Assembly (NCBI GenBank): GCA_017959485.1
Contig: JAGDAM010000382.1
Location: forward strand, 1 to 6,308
Source: Clostridia bacterium
GTDB taxonomy: Bacteria > Bacillota_A > Clostridia > Oscillospirales > CAG-272
Direction of reading: 5' to 3'
DNA length: 6,308 nucleotides
Positions within the stretch are counted from its first letter, which is position 1. Each line of letters opens with the position of its first letter. The position numbers and the translations under genes are program-made. The notes below the pieces were generated by a model, which was not told where the DNA came from, did no database searches, and saw nothing but the letters and a program-made list of their open reading frames with translations. This document shows, piece by piece, positions 1-5,877 of this stretch.

Positions 1-10
1 CAAAAAATAG
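1..10 (+). CDS. rplO: Possible 3' end of rplO (ribosomal protein L15), last codons only
   Basis: Only Lys-Lys-stop (AAA AAA TAG) is visible, in the frame starting at base 2. The identification rests almost wholly on context: in Bacillota spc operons the gene immediately upstream of secY is rplO, and the TAG falls 34 bases before the secY start, a normal spacing. The residues themselves are too few to identify any protein, so this could equally be a chance stop codon in intergenic sequence. Confidence 0.3.
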
Positions 11-30
11 AGGCTGCAGGCGGGACCACC

Positions 31-39
31 GAGGAGGTG
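31..39 (+). promoter_or_regulatory. Strong ribosome binding site of secY
   Basis: GAGGAGGTG is a near-complete match to the anti-Shine-Dalgarno end of 16S rRNA (ideal AGGAGGTGAT). It ends five bases before the ATG at 45 and fixes that codon as the secY start. Confidence 0.85.
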
Positions 40-44
40 TAAGG

Positions 45-1391
45 ATGTTTGCGACCTTTAAGAACGCCTGGAAGATCACAGATCTGAGAGCGAAAATGCT
101 GTTTACGCTCCTCATCGTTCTGATCTACCGTCTCGGCGCCTCAGTCCCGCTTCCTTACGTCAGCAAGGCCGCGCTCGATTCCTTCAACACCTTCGCCGCG
201 GGATCGATACTTCAGTACATGAACATCCTCTCGGGCGACGCGTTCGGAAAAGCAACGCTGTTTGCACTTTCGGTATCCCCCTACATCACGGCTTCGATCG
301 TCATCCAGCTCCTTACCGTCGCGATCCCCGCTCTTCAGCGGCTGTCCAAGGACGGTGAAGAGTGCAGGAAGAAGATCAACTCGATCACAAGATACGCGAC
401 CGTCGTGCTGGCGATAATCACCGCCTACGGCTATATGCAGATCATGAACTCCTACGGCATGCTCGTTTCCGGCATCAACTGGTTCGGCAAGCTCGTGCTC
501 ATCGTCTGCTACTGCGCCGGCGCCGCGATAATCATGTGGCTGGCCGAGAAGATCAACGAACACGGTATCGGCAACGGTATCTCGATGATCCTCTTTGCCA
601 ACATCATCGCCAGAGTCCCCACTCTTCTGTGGCAGGTTTGGAGAATGATGTTCAGCGAAGCGAACGGCTTCTCGACTCTGTTCAAGGGATTCAAGTGGTG
701 GGGCATACTGCTCGCCGTCCTGTCGCTCGGCATCACCCTCGCGATGACTGTCTTCATCGTATGGTTCACGAATTCCGAGCGCCGCATCCCGATCCTCTAC
801 GCCAAACGCGTCGTCGGACGCAAGATGTACGGCGGTCAGTCCTCGAACCTGCCGATCAAGCTGAACATGTCGGGCGTCATGCCCATCATCTTCGCCAGCT
901 CGATCGTCTCGATCCCGGCGACCATCGGCTCCTTCACCGGCGGCAAGTTCCAGACGTTCATGGAAAAATACTTCAACTACAACACCTGGCTGTATTTCCT
1001 GATATATATGGCTCTGATAGTGGTCTTCTCGTTCTTCTACATCCTGATCTCGTTTGACCCTGTCGAAGTAGCCAACAATATCCAGAAAAACGGCGGTTCG
1101 ATACCCGGGATCAGATCGGGCAGACCGACGGTGGCCTACATCAAGAAGATTCTGAACAGGATCACGCTGATCGGCGCCGTGTTCCTCTGCATCGTGGCGG
1201 GACTCCCGATCCTCATCTCGATAATCAACAACCTTATCAACCCGAACAGCACGACTCTTGCCGGAATCGCATTCGGCGGAAACTCTCTGCTGATCGTTGT
1301 AGGCGTTATCATCGAACTTGTTCATGATCTGGAGGCTCAGGTGGCTCTCAGAAGCTACGGAAAGTCCCAGATAAAGGGCATCTTCGGCTGA
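45..1391 (+). CDS. secY: Preprotein translocase channel subunit SecY
   Basis: SecY forms the protein-conducting pore of the SecYEG translocon in the cytoplasmic membrane, working with SecA and the ribosome. The 448-residue product shows the ten expected hydrophobic helices, roughly at 18-35, 71-93, 115-135, 147-167, 178-198, 217-241, 275-297, 314-337, 370-394 and 405-426. The lumenal plug region lies near 50-66. The family signature SPYITASIVIQLL (78-90) is in helix 2. The cytoplasmic loop motif ERRIPILYAKR (245-255) follows helix 6, and the C5 loop PGIRSGRPT (354-362) carries the conserved arginine region contacted by SecA. Length is slightly above the usual 420-440. The ATG at 45 follows a strong ribosome binding site. 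The gene sits ahead of adk as in other Bacillota, 24 bp apart, presumably co-transcribed. No truncation or missing motif is evident. Confidence 0.98.
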   Translation: MFATFKNAWKITDLRAKMLFTLLIVLIYRLGASVPLPYVSKAALDSFNTFAAGSILQYMNILSGDAFGKATLFALSVSPYITASIVIQLLTVAIPALQRLSKDGEECRKKINSITRYATVVLAIITAYGYMQIMNSYGMLVSGINWFGKLVLIVCYCAGAAIIMWLAEKINEHGIGNGISMILFANIIARVPTLLWQVWRMMFSEANGFSTLFKGFKWWGILLAVLSLGITLAMTVFIVWFTNSERRIPILYAKRVVGRKMYGGQSSNLPIKLNMSGVMPIIFASSIVSIPATIGSFTGGKFQTFMEKYFNYNTWLYFLIYMALIVVFSFFYILISFDPVEVANNIQKNGGSIPGIRSGRPTVAYIKKILNRITLIGAVFLCIVAGLPILISIINNLINPNSTTLAGIAFGGNSLLIVVGVIIELVHDLEAQVALRSYGKSQIKGIFG

Positions 1392-1415
1392 TACGGCTCC
1401 GGGAGGAAAAAAGCA

Positions 1416-2063
1416 ATGAATCTGATACTGTTGGGTGCCCCCGGTGCGGGAAAAGGCACACAGGCGGAACAGATTTCGGAGCGGGAGGGCATCCCCGCCA
1501 TCTCGACGGGACAGATCCTCCGTAATGCCATGAGATCGGGCAGCGAGCTCGGTCTCACGGCAAAACAGTATGTCGAAAGCGGAGCTCTTGTTCCCGACGA
1601 CATAGTGATCGGCATTATCAGGGAATATCTTGAATCAGATGAATGCAGGCACGGTTTTGTCCTCGACGGCTTCCCGCGGACCATCGCCCAGGCGGAGGCC
1701 CTGAAGCGGCTGGGGATAAAGATCGATGCCGTGCTGACGATCGAAGTCCCCGACGAAAAGATCGTCGGCAGAATGAGCGGAAGACGGTTCTGCGAATGCG
1801 GCGCGTCCTACCATACCGACTACCTGCCCCCTAAAGTCGAAGGGATCTGCGACAGATGCGGCAAGGAGCTCTATATCAGAGACGACGACAAGCCGGAAAC
1901 GGTTCTGTCGAGACTTGAAACGTATCACCGGCAGACCGAACCGCTGATAGGATACTATCGCGGCGAGGGCCTTCTGATCACCGTGGAGGGACAGGAGAGA
2001 GTCGAGGACACGACGGAGCTTGTAAGACAGGCTCTCATGAACGGAACGGAGAACAAACAGTAA
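1416..2063 (+). CDS. adk: Adenylate kinase, long form with zinc-type LID
   Basis: Adenylate kinase interconverts ATP + AMP and 2 ADP in the cytosol and keeps adenine nucleotides balanced. The 215-residue length is that of the long bacterial form. The P-loop GAPGAGKGT is at 7-15. The AMP-binding part includes STGQILR (30-36), and the family signature FVLDGFPRTIAQ is at 81-92. The LID spans about 122-160, starting GRRF and ending DDDKPETV, with R123/R124 and the R166 region as phosphate-contact arginines. Four cysteines (C126, C128, C145, C148) replace the H/S/D/T set of Gram-negative enzymes and should bind structural zinc. The first pair is C-x-C where C-x-x-C is usual. The ATG at 1416 has GGGAGGA at 1401-1407. 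The TAA stop abuts the map ATG, suggesting translational coupling. Confidence 0.98.
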   Translation: MNLILLGAPGAGKGTQAEQISEREGIPAISTGQILRNAMRSGSELGLTAKQYVESGALVPDDIVIGIIREYLESDECRHGFVLDGFPRTIAQAEALKRLGIKIDAVLTIEVPDEKIVGRMSGRRFCECGASYHTDYLPPKVEGICDRCGKELYIRDDDKPETVLSRLETYHRQTEPLIGYYRGEGLLITVEGQERVEDTTELVRQALMNGTENKQ

Positions 2064-2822
2064 ATGATTTCGCTTAAAAACCCGCAGCAGATAGCCGAAA
2101 TGAAGGAAGCGGGCAGGATAACCGCGGAGGCGATGGCAGCGGCGGTCGAGGCCGTAAAAGAAGGCATCTCGACCTGGGATCTCGACAGAGTGATCCGCCA
2201 CCGCATCGAAAACTGCGGCGCCCGCCCGACCTTCCTCGGTTACGGAGGGTTCCCGGGGTCTGCGTGTATAAGCGTCAACAACGAAGTGATCCACGGCATT
2301 CCTTCGAGGAGAAGGATACTTCACGAAGGCGACATAGTCAAGATCGACGTAGGCGCCTTCTATCGCGGCTTCACCGGCGATATGGCGAGGACCGTGCCCG
2401 TCGGAAGGATATCCGAGGAGGCGCAGCGCCTGATCGACGTGACGCGCGAGTCGTTCGAATGCGGCGCCGCCGCATTCGTTGCCGGAGGACGTCTCGGAGA
2501 CATCGGGAGCGCGATTCAGACTAAAGTCGAATCCGAAGGCTTCAGCGTGGTCCGCAGATACGTAGGTCACGGCGTGGGGCACGAGCTCCACGAGGATCCC
2601 GATGTTCCGAACTACGGAACGGCCGGTCGCGGTCCGAGGCTCCAGGTGGGCATGACGCTTGCCATCGAGCCGATGGTGAACGCCGGCACTTGCGAAGTGA
2701 CCGTTGACAGGAGAGACGGCTGGACGGTGAGGACCGCCGACGGCAGGCTTTCCGCACATCACGAAAACTCGGTGGCGCTGACCGAAGACGGTCCGGTGAT
2801 CCTCACCGCTGTGTATGACTGA
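2064..2822 (+). CDS. map: Type I methionine aminopeptidase
   Basis: This cytosolic metalloenzyme removes the initiator methionine from new proteins whose second residue is small. The 252-residue product is a single pita-bread catalytic domain of the usual type Ia length, without an N-terminal zinc-finger extension. All five dinuclear metal ligands can be placed: D95 (KIDVG), D106 (TGDMAR), H169 (VGHGVG), E202 (IEPM) and E234 (HHEN). The active-site histidines H77 (EVIHGIP) and H176 (HELHEDP) are also present, each two residues lower than in the E. coli enzyme. The ATG lies directly after the adk stop codon (TAAATG). There is only a weak GGAG at 2048-2051 inside adk, so reinitiation by ribosomes finishing adk is likely. 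The frame, motifs and length are intact. Confidence 0.98.
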   Translation: MISLKNPQQIAEMKEAGRITAEAMAAAVEAVKEGISTWDLDRVIRHRIENCGARPTFLGYGGFPGSACISVNNEVIHGIPSRRRILHEGDIVKIDVGAFYRGFTGDMARTVPVGRISEEAQRLIDVTRESFECGAAAFVAGGRLGDIGSAIQTKVESEGFSVVRRYVGHGVGHELHEDPDVPNYGTAGRGPRLQVGMTLAIEPMVNAGTCEVTVDRRDGWTVRTADGRLSAHHENSVALTEDGPVILTAVYD

Positions 2823-2834
2823 CGGGATACCCGT
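2822..2834 (+). other. Small hairpin just after the map stop codon
   Basis: ACGGG-ATA-CCCGT forms a perfect five-base-pair stem with a three-base loop, beginning at the last base of the map TGA. It is followed by the palindrome TCAGATCTGA at 2839-2848 and a TTTT run at 2849-2852. The first stem is short and its T-run is 14 bases away, while the palindrome forms only a very weak stem, so I do not call a terminator. It may be an RNA stability or pausing element in the map-infA gap, or chance. Confidence 0.3.
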
Positions 2835-2857
2835 GCGGTCAGATCTGATTTTAAGAT

Positions 2858-2866
2858 AGGGGTGAT
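2858..2866 (+). promoter_or_regulatory. Ribosome binding site of infA, overlapping the GTG candidate start
   Basis: AGGGGTGAT is one base short of the ideal AGGAGGTGAT. Its GGTGAT part (2861-2866) pairs perfectly with AUCACC at the 3' end of 16S rRNA. It physically covers the GTG at 2862, so it cannot serve that codon. It ends four bases before the CTG at 2871, which is ideal spacing for that codon. This is the main sequence argument that infA is translated from CTG. Confidence 0.6.
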
Positions 2867-3089
2867 TACTCTGCCTAAAGACGATGTTGTCGAATTCGAG
2901 GGCACGGTCATCGAGGCTCTGCCCAACGCGCTGTTCAAAGTACAGCTGCCCAACGGATACACGGTGCTTGCCCACATATCGGGCAAACTCCGCCAGAATT
3001 ATATCAGGATCCTCCCGGGAGATCACGTAAAGGTCGAGGTTTCGGTCTACGATCTCACGAAGGGCAGGATCACCTGGCGCACGAAGTGA
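2862..3089 (+). CDS. infA: Translation initiation factor IF-1 (non-AUG start; GTG 2862 or, more likely, CTG 2871)
   Basis: IF-1 binds the 30S A site, helps IF-2 and IF-3 select the initiator tRNA, and is a one-domain OB-fold (S1-like) protein. The core is unmistakable: [35 protein letters not shown] and [11 protein letters not shown] follow in family order. Coordinates start at the GTG, the only conventional start codon in frame: from the map TGA through the whole gene there is no in-frame ATG. From GTG the product is 75 residues. From the CTG at 2871 it is 72, the usual IF-1 length, and its PKDDV aligns with the family's N-terminal SKDDV or AKDDV. The ribosome binding site also favours CTG. 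The gene lies between map and rpmJ as in other Bacillota, with no KOW-domain gene before it. Confidence 0.95.
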   Translation: MITLPKDDVVEFEGTVIEALPNALFKVQLPNGYTVLAHISGKLRQNYIRILPGDHVKVEVSVYDLTKGRITWRTK

Positions 3090-3144
3090 CGCCGGGACAG
3101 ATTCAAAAGCCAAGAAAAAACAGAGAAAGGCATGGTGAGATACG

Positions 3145-3258
3145 TTGAAAGTTAAGCCATCCGTAAAAAAGATCTGCGACAAGTGCAAGATCATCAAGAG
3201 ACACGGCCGGGTCATGGTCATCTGTGAGAACCCGAAGCATAAGCAGCGCCAGGGCTGA
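3145..3258 (+). CDS. rpmJ: 50S ribosomal protein L36, zinc-binding form, TTG start
   Basis: L36 is the smallest 50S protein and binds 23S rRNA through a zinc-ribbon-like fold. Reading from TTG gives a 37-residue product starting [15 protein letters not shown] and ending [10 protein letters not shown], the exact length of typical bacterial L36. The zinc ligands C11, C14, C27 and H32 are all present, so this is the zinc-containing (C+) paralogue. The start is well fixed: an in-frame TGA at 3136-3138 lies only three codons upstream, there is no ATG between, and the MKV beginning matches the family. GGTGA at 3134-3138 is a plausible ribosome binding site six bases upstream. It lies 55 bp after infA and 36 bp before rpsM, its standard place at the spc/alpha junction. 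It is short enough to be skipped by simple gene finding. Confidence 0.97.
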   Translation: MKVKPSVKKICDKCKIIKRHGRVMVICENPKHKQRQG

Positions 3259-3294
3259 CGTGTCACACAACAGGAAAAAGGAAGGATAAACAGA

Positions 3295-3669
3295 ATGGCT
3301 CGTATAGCTGGTGTAGACATTCCCAACGCCAAGCGCGTCGAGATTGCCCTTACCTACATTTACGGTATCGGACGCAAAAGTGCGAATGACATTCTCGCAA
3401 AGACCGGGATCGATCCCAACACCCGCGCCAAGGATCTTACCGAAGACGAAGTCGCGAAGCTTCGTGACGAGATCGAGAACAACTACGTCGTAGAGGGCGA
3501 CCTCAGACGCGACGTCAGCCTCAACATCAAGCGTCTTACCGAGATCAACTGCTACCGCGGAATCAGACACAGAAAAGGTCTTCCGGTTCGCGGACAGAGG
3601 ACAAAGACCAACGCCAGGACCCGCAAGGGACCCGTTAAGACCATCGCGAACAAGAAGAAAGGAGCATAA
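3295..3669 (+). CDS. rpsM: 30S ribosomal protein S13
   Basis: S13 sits in the head of the 30S subunit, contacts 16S rRNA, the P-site tRNA and the 50S subunit (inter-subunit bridges), and partners with S19. The 124-residue product is of normal family length. It begins [20 protein letters not shown] and has the helix-hairpin-helix-like segment [14 protein letters not shown] (21-34). The family signature [20 protein letters not shown] is at 86-105, followed by the basic tail NARTRKGP and KKKGA that reaches towards the P site. The ATG at 3295 follows GGAAGGA (3280-3286) with eight bases of spacing. It opens the S13-S11-S4-alpha-L17 block. Only eight bases separate its stop from the rpsK start. 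Confidence 0.98.
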   Translation: MARIAGVDIPNAKRVEIALTYIYGIGRKSANDILAKTGIDPNTRAKDLTEDEVAKLRDEIENNYVVEGDLRRDVSLNIKRLTEINCYRGIRHRKGLPVRGQRTKTNARTRKGPVKTIANKKKGA

Positions 3670-3677
3670 GAAGGCTA

Positions 3678-4076
3678 ATGGCTAAAGCTACTGCTAAGAA
3701 GGTCATAAAGAAACGCCGCGAACGCAAGAATATACCGTTCGGCCAGGTACATATCCGCGCGACCTTCAACAATACCATCGTGACCGTCACCGATTCTGAC
3801 GGAAATGTCATTTCGTGGGCTTCAGCCGGTGAACTCGGATTCAAAGGTTCGAGAAAATCCACCCCCTTTGCGGCTCAGCAGGCGTCCGAGACCGCTGCCA
3901 AGGCAGCTATGGAACACGGACTCAAGTCAGTTGAAGTTTATGTCAGAGGACCGGGTCAGGGACGCGAATCCGCTATTCGCGCGCTCGATGCGGTTGGACT
4001 GCAGGTGACTCTTATCAAAGATATGACACCGGTGCCGCACAACGGCTGCAGACCCCCGAAGCGCCGCCGCGTCTGA
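3678..4076 (+). CDS. rpsK: 30S ribosomal protein S11
   Basis: S11 belongs to the platform of the 30S subunit, where it neighbours S7 and S18 and lines the mRNA exit path. The 132-residue length is typical. A basic N-terminal tail (about 1-19, rich in Lys and Arg) precedes the conserved fold: [18 protein letters not shown] (22-39), the WASAG segment (47-51) and [16 protein letters not shown] (54-69). The signature [19 protein letters not shown] spans 85-103. The C terminus [16 protein letters not shown] is the canonical ending. The ATG at 3678 is supported by AAGAAGG at 3668-3674, which overlaps the rpsM stop; a second purine run, AAAGGAG at 3658-3664, lies inside rpsM. The tight spacing implies coupled translation with rpsM. 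Confidence 0.98.
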   Translation: MAKATAKKVIKKRRERKNIPFGQVHIRATFNNTIVTVTDSDGNVISWASAGELGFKGSRKSTPFAAQQASETAAKAAMEHGLKSVEVYVRGPGQGRESAIRALDAVGLQVTLIKDMTPVPHNGCRPPKRRRV

Positions 4077-4108
4077 TCCGAAAAACACAGGAGGAGGAAC
4101 CACAAAAC

Positions 4109-4765
4109 ATGGCAAGATATACTGGACCCGATTGCAAGCAGTGCCGCAGAGAAGGCGCCAAGCTCTTTCTTAAGGGCGATCGCTGCTCCTCGGGAAAATG
4201 CCCGTTTGACAGAGTAGAGACAGGTGCCCGCGGACGCGATACCGCCCCCGCGGCTCCTGGACAGCACGGAGCGGCCAAGAAGAAACTCAGAGAGTACGGC
4301 AGACAGCTTCGTGAAAAGGAAAAGGTGAGAAGGATCTACGGAGTTCTTGAGCGCCAGTTCCACAATTACTACCTCAAAGCCGAAGCCAAGGAAGGCATGG
4401 CCGGTGAGAACCTGCTTGTTCTTCTCGAGCGCAGACTTGACAACGCCGTATACCGCATGGGATTCGGACCGAGCCGCAGCGCCGCGCGTCAGCTGACTCT
4501 CCACGATCACATCACCGTAAACGGAAAGAAAGTCAATATCCCTTCCTATTCGGTTAAGGTCGGGGATGTCATTGGTGTAAGCGATTATTCGAAGAAGAAG
4601 GATTCCGTGAAGGCTCTTATCGAAGCTATCGCTTCGAAGAACGCTCCCAAGTGGCTTGAAGTCAACGCTGAGAACGCCACGGCCAAGGTCATCGCCCTGC
4701 CCGCGAGAGACGACATAGAATTCGACTGCAACGAACAGCTTATCGTCGAGCTCTATTCAAAATAA
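4109..4765 (+). CDS. rpsD: 30S ribosomal protein S4, zinc (C+) form with a short insertion
   Basis: S4 is a primary 16S rRNA binder that nucleates 30S assembly, and in several bacteria it also represses ribosomal-protein genes. The product begins [16 protein letters not shown] and carries C9, C12, C26 and C31, the zinc-knuckle spacing known from Thermus S4. The motif PGQHG is at 50-54, [18 protein letters not shown] at 67-84, and the S4 RNA-binding domain at about 104-160 ([23 protein letters not shown], then [21 protein letters not shown]). The C terminus [10 protein letters not shown] is typical. At 218 residues it is about ten longer than usual C+ S4. The excess lies between CPFDR (31-35) and PGQHG, as [14 protein letters not shown]. 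The ATG has a strong AGGAGGAGGAA at 4089-4099. It is separated from rpoA by 73 bp. Confidence 0.97.
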   Translation: MARYTGPDCKQCRREGAKLFLKGDRCSSGKCPFDRVETGARGRDTAPAAPGQHGAAKKKLREYGRQLREKEKVRRIYGVLERQFHNYYLKAEAKEGMAGENLLVLLERRLDNAVYRMGFGPSRSAARQLTLHDHITVNGKKVNIPSYSVKVGDVIGVSDYSKKKDSVKALIEAIASKNAPKWLEVNAENATAKVIALPARDDIEFDCNEQLIVELYSK

Positions 4766-4790
4766 TACCGATTATCACACTTCTGTCGTC

Positions 4791-4805
4791 GGCGGCGCCG
4801 CCGCC
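4791..4805 (+). other. All-GC hairpin in the rpsD-rpoA gap
   Basis: GGCGGC (4791-4796) and GCCGCC (4800-4805) can form a six-pair, all-GC stem with a three-base loop. The overlapping 12-base palindrome GGCGGCGCCGCC (4791-4802) offers an alternative register. No T-run follows, so it is not an intrinsic terminator. Its place 33 bases before the rpoA start, upstream of the AGAGGT ribosome binding site (4824-4829), would suit an RNA stability, processing or regulatory element. That role is inference only. Confidence 0.4.
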
Positions 4806-4838
4806 TGATCCAACATAAAAGAAAGAGGTATAACCGGA

Positions 4839-5804
4839 ATGATTGATATAAAGCCTGAAATCGTAACGAAGATCGTGAGCGAAGACGGCAGGGAAGGCAC
4901 CTTTGAGGTTGAGCCCCTTGAACGCGGATACGGCACGACGCTCGGCAATTCGCTGCGCAGAGTAATGCTCAGCTCTCTGCCCGGAGTCGCCGTCACCAGC
5001 ATCAAGGTCGACGGAGCTCTGCACGAATTCACTGCGCTTGACGGTGTTACCGAAGATATGACCGAAATAGTCCTCAATGTCAAGGGGATAGTTGCCCAGC
5101 TCCATACCGATGACCCGAAGACGGTCGTCCTCGAGGTGAACGGACCCGCTGAAGCGACTGCCGGAGACATCAGACAGGACGCCGATATCGAGATCCTCAA
5201 TCCGGACCACCATATCGCCACTCTCGCCGAAGGCGCCCACTTCCGCATGGAACTCACCTTCGAAAAGGGCCGCGGATATGTTTCACAGGACCGCAACAAG
5301 ATCCTCCACGCCGGAGGACGCGACCGCGCTCCCGTGGGTTTGATCTATACGGACTCGTTCTACACACCTGTTTACAACGTGAGCTATCACGTCGAGAACA
5401 CCCGTGTGGGAAGCAATATCACCGATTACGACAAGCTGACCATCCATGTGCGCACAAACGGCACGATCGATGCGGTCGGCGCAGTCGCCCTCGGAGCCAA
5501 GTTCCTCAACGAACATCTCATGCTCTTTGTCGGGCTCAACGATGCCGCGGCACAGACGCTTATCATTGATCCGAAGCCGGCTCCCGAAAAGGAGAAGGCT
5601 CTCGAGATGACCGTTGAAGACCTTGACCTTTCGGTCAGAAGCTCCAATTGCCTGAGACGGGCAAACATTAACACCGTGGAAGACCTCGTTTCGAAGAGCG
5701 AGAACGAACTTAAGAAAGTCCGCAACCTCGGGAACAAGTCGCTTGAAGAGATAGTCCTCAAGCTCAAATCCCTCGGTCTGTCGCTCAAGAAAGAAGACGA
5801 GTGA
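4839..5804 (+). CDS. rpoA: DNA-directed RNA polymerase subunit alpha
   Basis: The alpha subunit dimerises to scaffold assembly of beta and beta' and contacts upstream promoter DNA and activators. The 321-residue product shows both domains. In the N-terminal domain (about 1-235) the dimerisation and assembly segment LERGYGTTLGNSLRRVMLSSLPG is at 27-49 and VENTRVG at 185-191. A linker around 240-256 (PKPAPEKEKA) is followed by the C-terminal domain (about 257-315). There, R267, N270 and C271 (VRSSNCL) and NLGNKS at 296-301 correspond, two residues offset, to the E. coli UP-element-binding residues R265, N268, C269, G296, K298 and S299. The ATG at 4839 follows AGAGGT at 4824-4829. A 73-bp gap with a GC hairpin separates it from rpsD. 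Nothing is missing or truncated. Confidence 0.99.
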   Translation: MIDIKPEIVTKIVSEDGREGTFEVEPLERGYGTTLGNSLRRVMLSSLPGVAVTSIKVDGALHEFTALDGVTEDMTEIVLNVKGIVAQLHTDDPKTVVLEVNGPAEATAGDIRQDADIEILNPDHHIATLAEGAHFRMELTFEKGRGYVSQDRNKILHAGGRDRAPVGLIYTDSFYTPVYNVSYHVENTRVGSNITDYDKLTIHVRTNGTIDAVGAVALGAKFLNEHLMLFVGLNDAAAQTLIIDPKPAPEKEKALEMTVEDLDLSVRSSNCLRRANINTVEDLVSKSENELKKVRNLGNKSLEEIVLKLKSLGLSLKKEDE

Positions 5805-5826
5805 ACGTCTTACCCGACACGTCTTA
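5805..5826 (+). repeat. Pair of direct repeats ACGTCTTA before rplQ
   Basis: ACGTCTTA occurs at 5805-5812 and again at 5819-5826, 14 bases apart start to start, immediately after the rpoA stop. Two identical 8-mers in a 73-bp gap are mildly unexpected but can arise by chance. No function is assigned. Confidence 0.3.
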
Positions 5827-5841
5827 TCAAAAGTAATTGCG

Positions 5842-5857
5842 TCCGCCGGAAGGCGGA
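5842..5857 (+). promoter_or_regulatory. Hairpin with GNRA-type tetraloop just upstream of the rplQ ribosome binding site
   Basis: TCCGCC-GGAA-GGCGGA is a perfect six-pair stem closed by GGAA, a GNRA tetraloop that stabilises RNA hairpins. Its 3' arm runs into the purine-rich tract GGAGGAAAGGAACGGA (5855-5870) that supplies the rplQ ribosome binding site, so folding would sequester the upstream part of that tract. No T-run follows, which argues against a terminator. A role in rplQ translation or in rpoA mRNA stability is inference. Confidence 0.45.
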
Positions 5858-5877
5858 GGAAAGGAACGGATTAATAA

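Noticed and set aside
362..1057. 231-codon plus-strand frame within secY
   Set aside because: Out-of-frame shadow of secY, Arg/His-rich, with no ribosome binding site and no family resemblance.
141..1325. 394-codon open frame on the minus strand inside secY
   Set aside because: It runs in exact codon register opposite secY and ends where secY uses a TCA serine codon. The product is highly charged, low-complexity Asp/Arg/Glu/His sequence, as expected from reversed codons of a membrane protein.
3090..3144. S4-binding pseudoknot leader like that of the E. coli alpha operon
   Set aside because: The A-rich 55-bp gap before rpmJ shows no clear nested stems, and the 36-bp gap before rpsM is too short and unstructured by eye.
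1635..3332. 565-codon open frame on the minus strand across adk, map and infA
   Set aside because: adk, map and infA all lie in the same phase and rarely use TTA, CTA or TCA codons, so the opposite strand stays open. The translation has no recognisable domain and overlaps well-identified genes throughout.
3956..4510. 184-codon minus-strand frame across rpsK and rpsD
   Set aside because: It lies over two conserved ribosomal-protein genes, has no recognisable motif, and is explained by codon bias.
4791..4820. Intrinsic terminator before rpoA
   Set aside because: The stem is strong but is followed by TGATCCAACATAAAAG with no T-run, and rpoA needs transcription from upstream as no promoter is visible in the gap.
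5805..5877. Internal promoter for rplQ
   Set aside because: The AT-rich stretch around 5824-5837 offers no convincing -35/-10 pair at 16-18 bp spacing.
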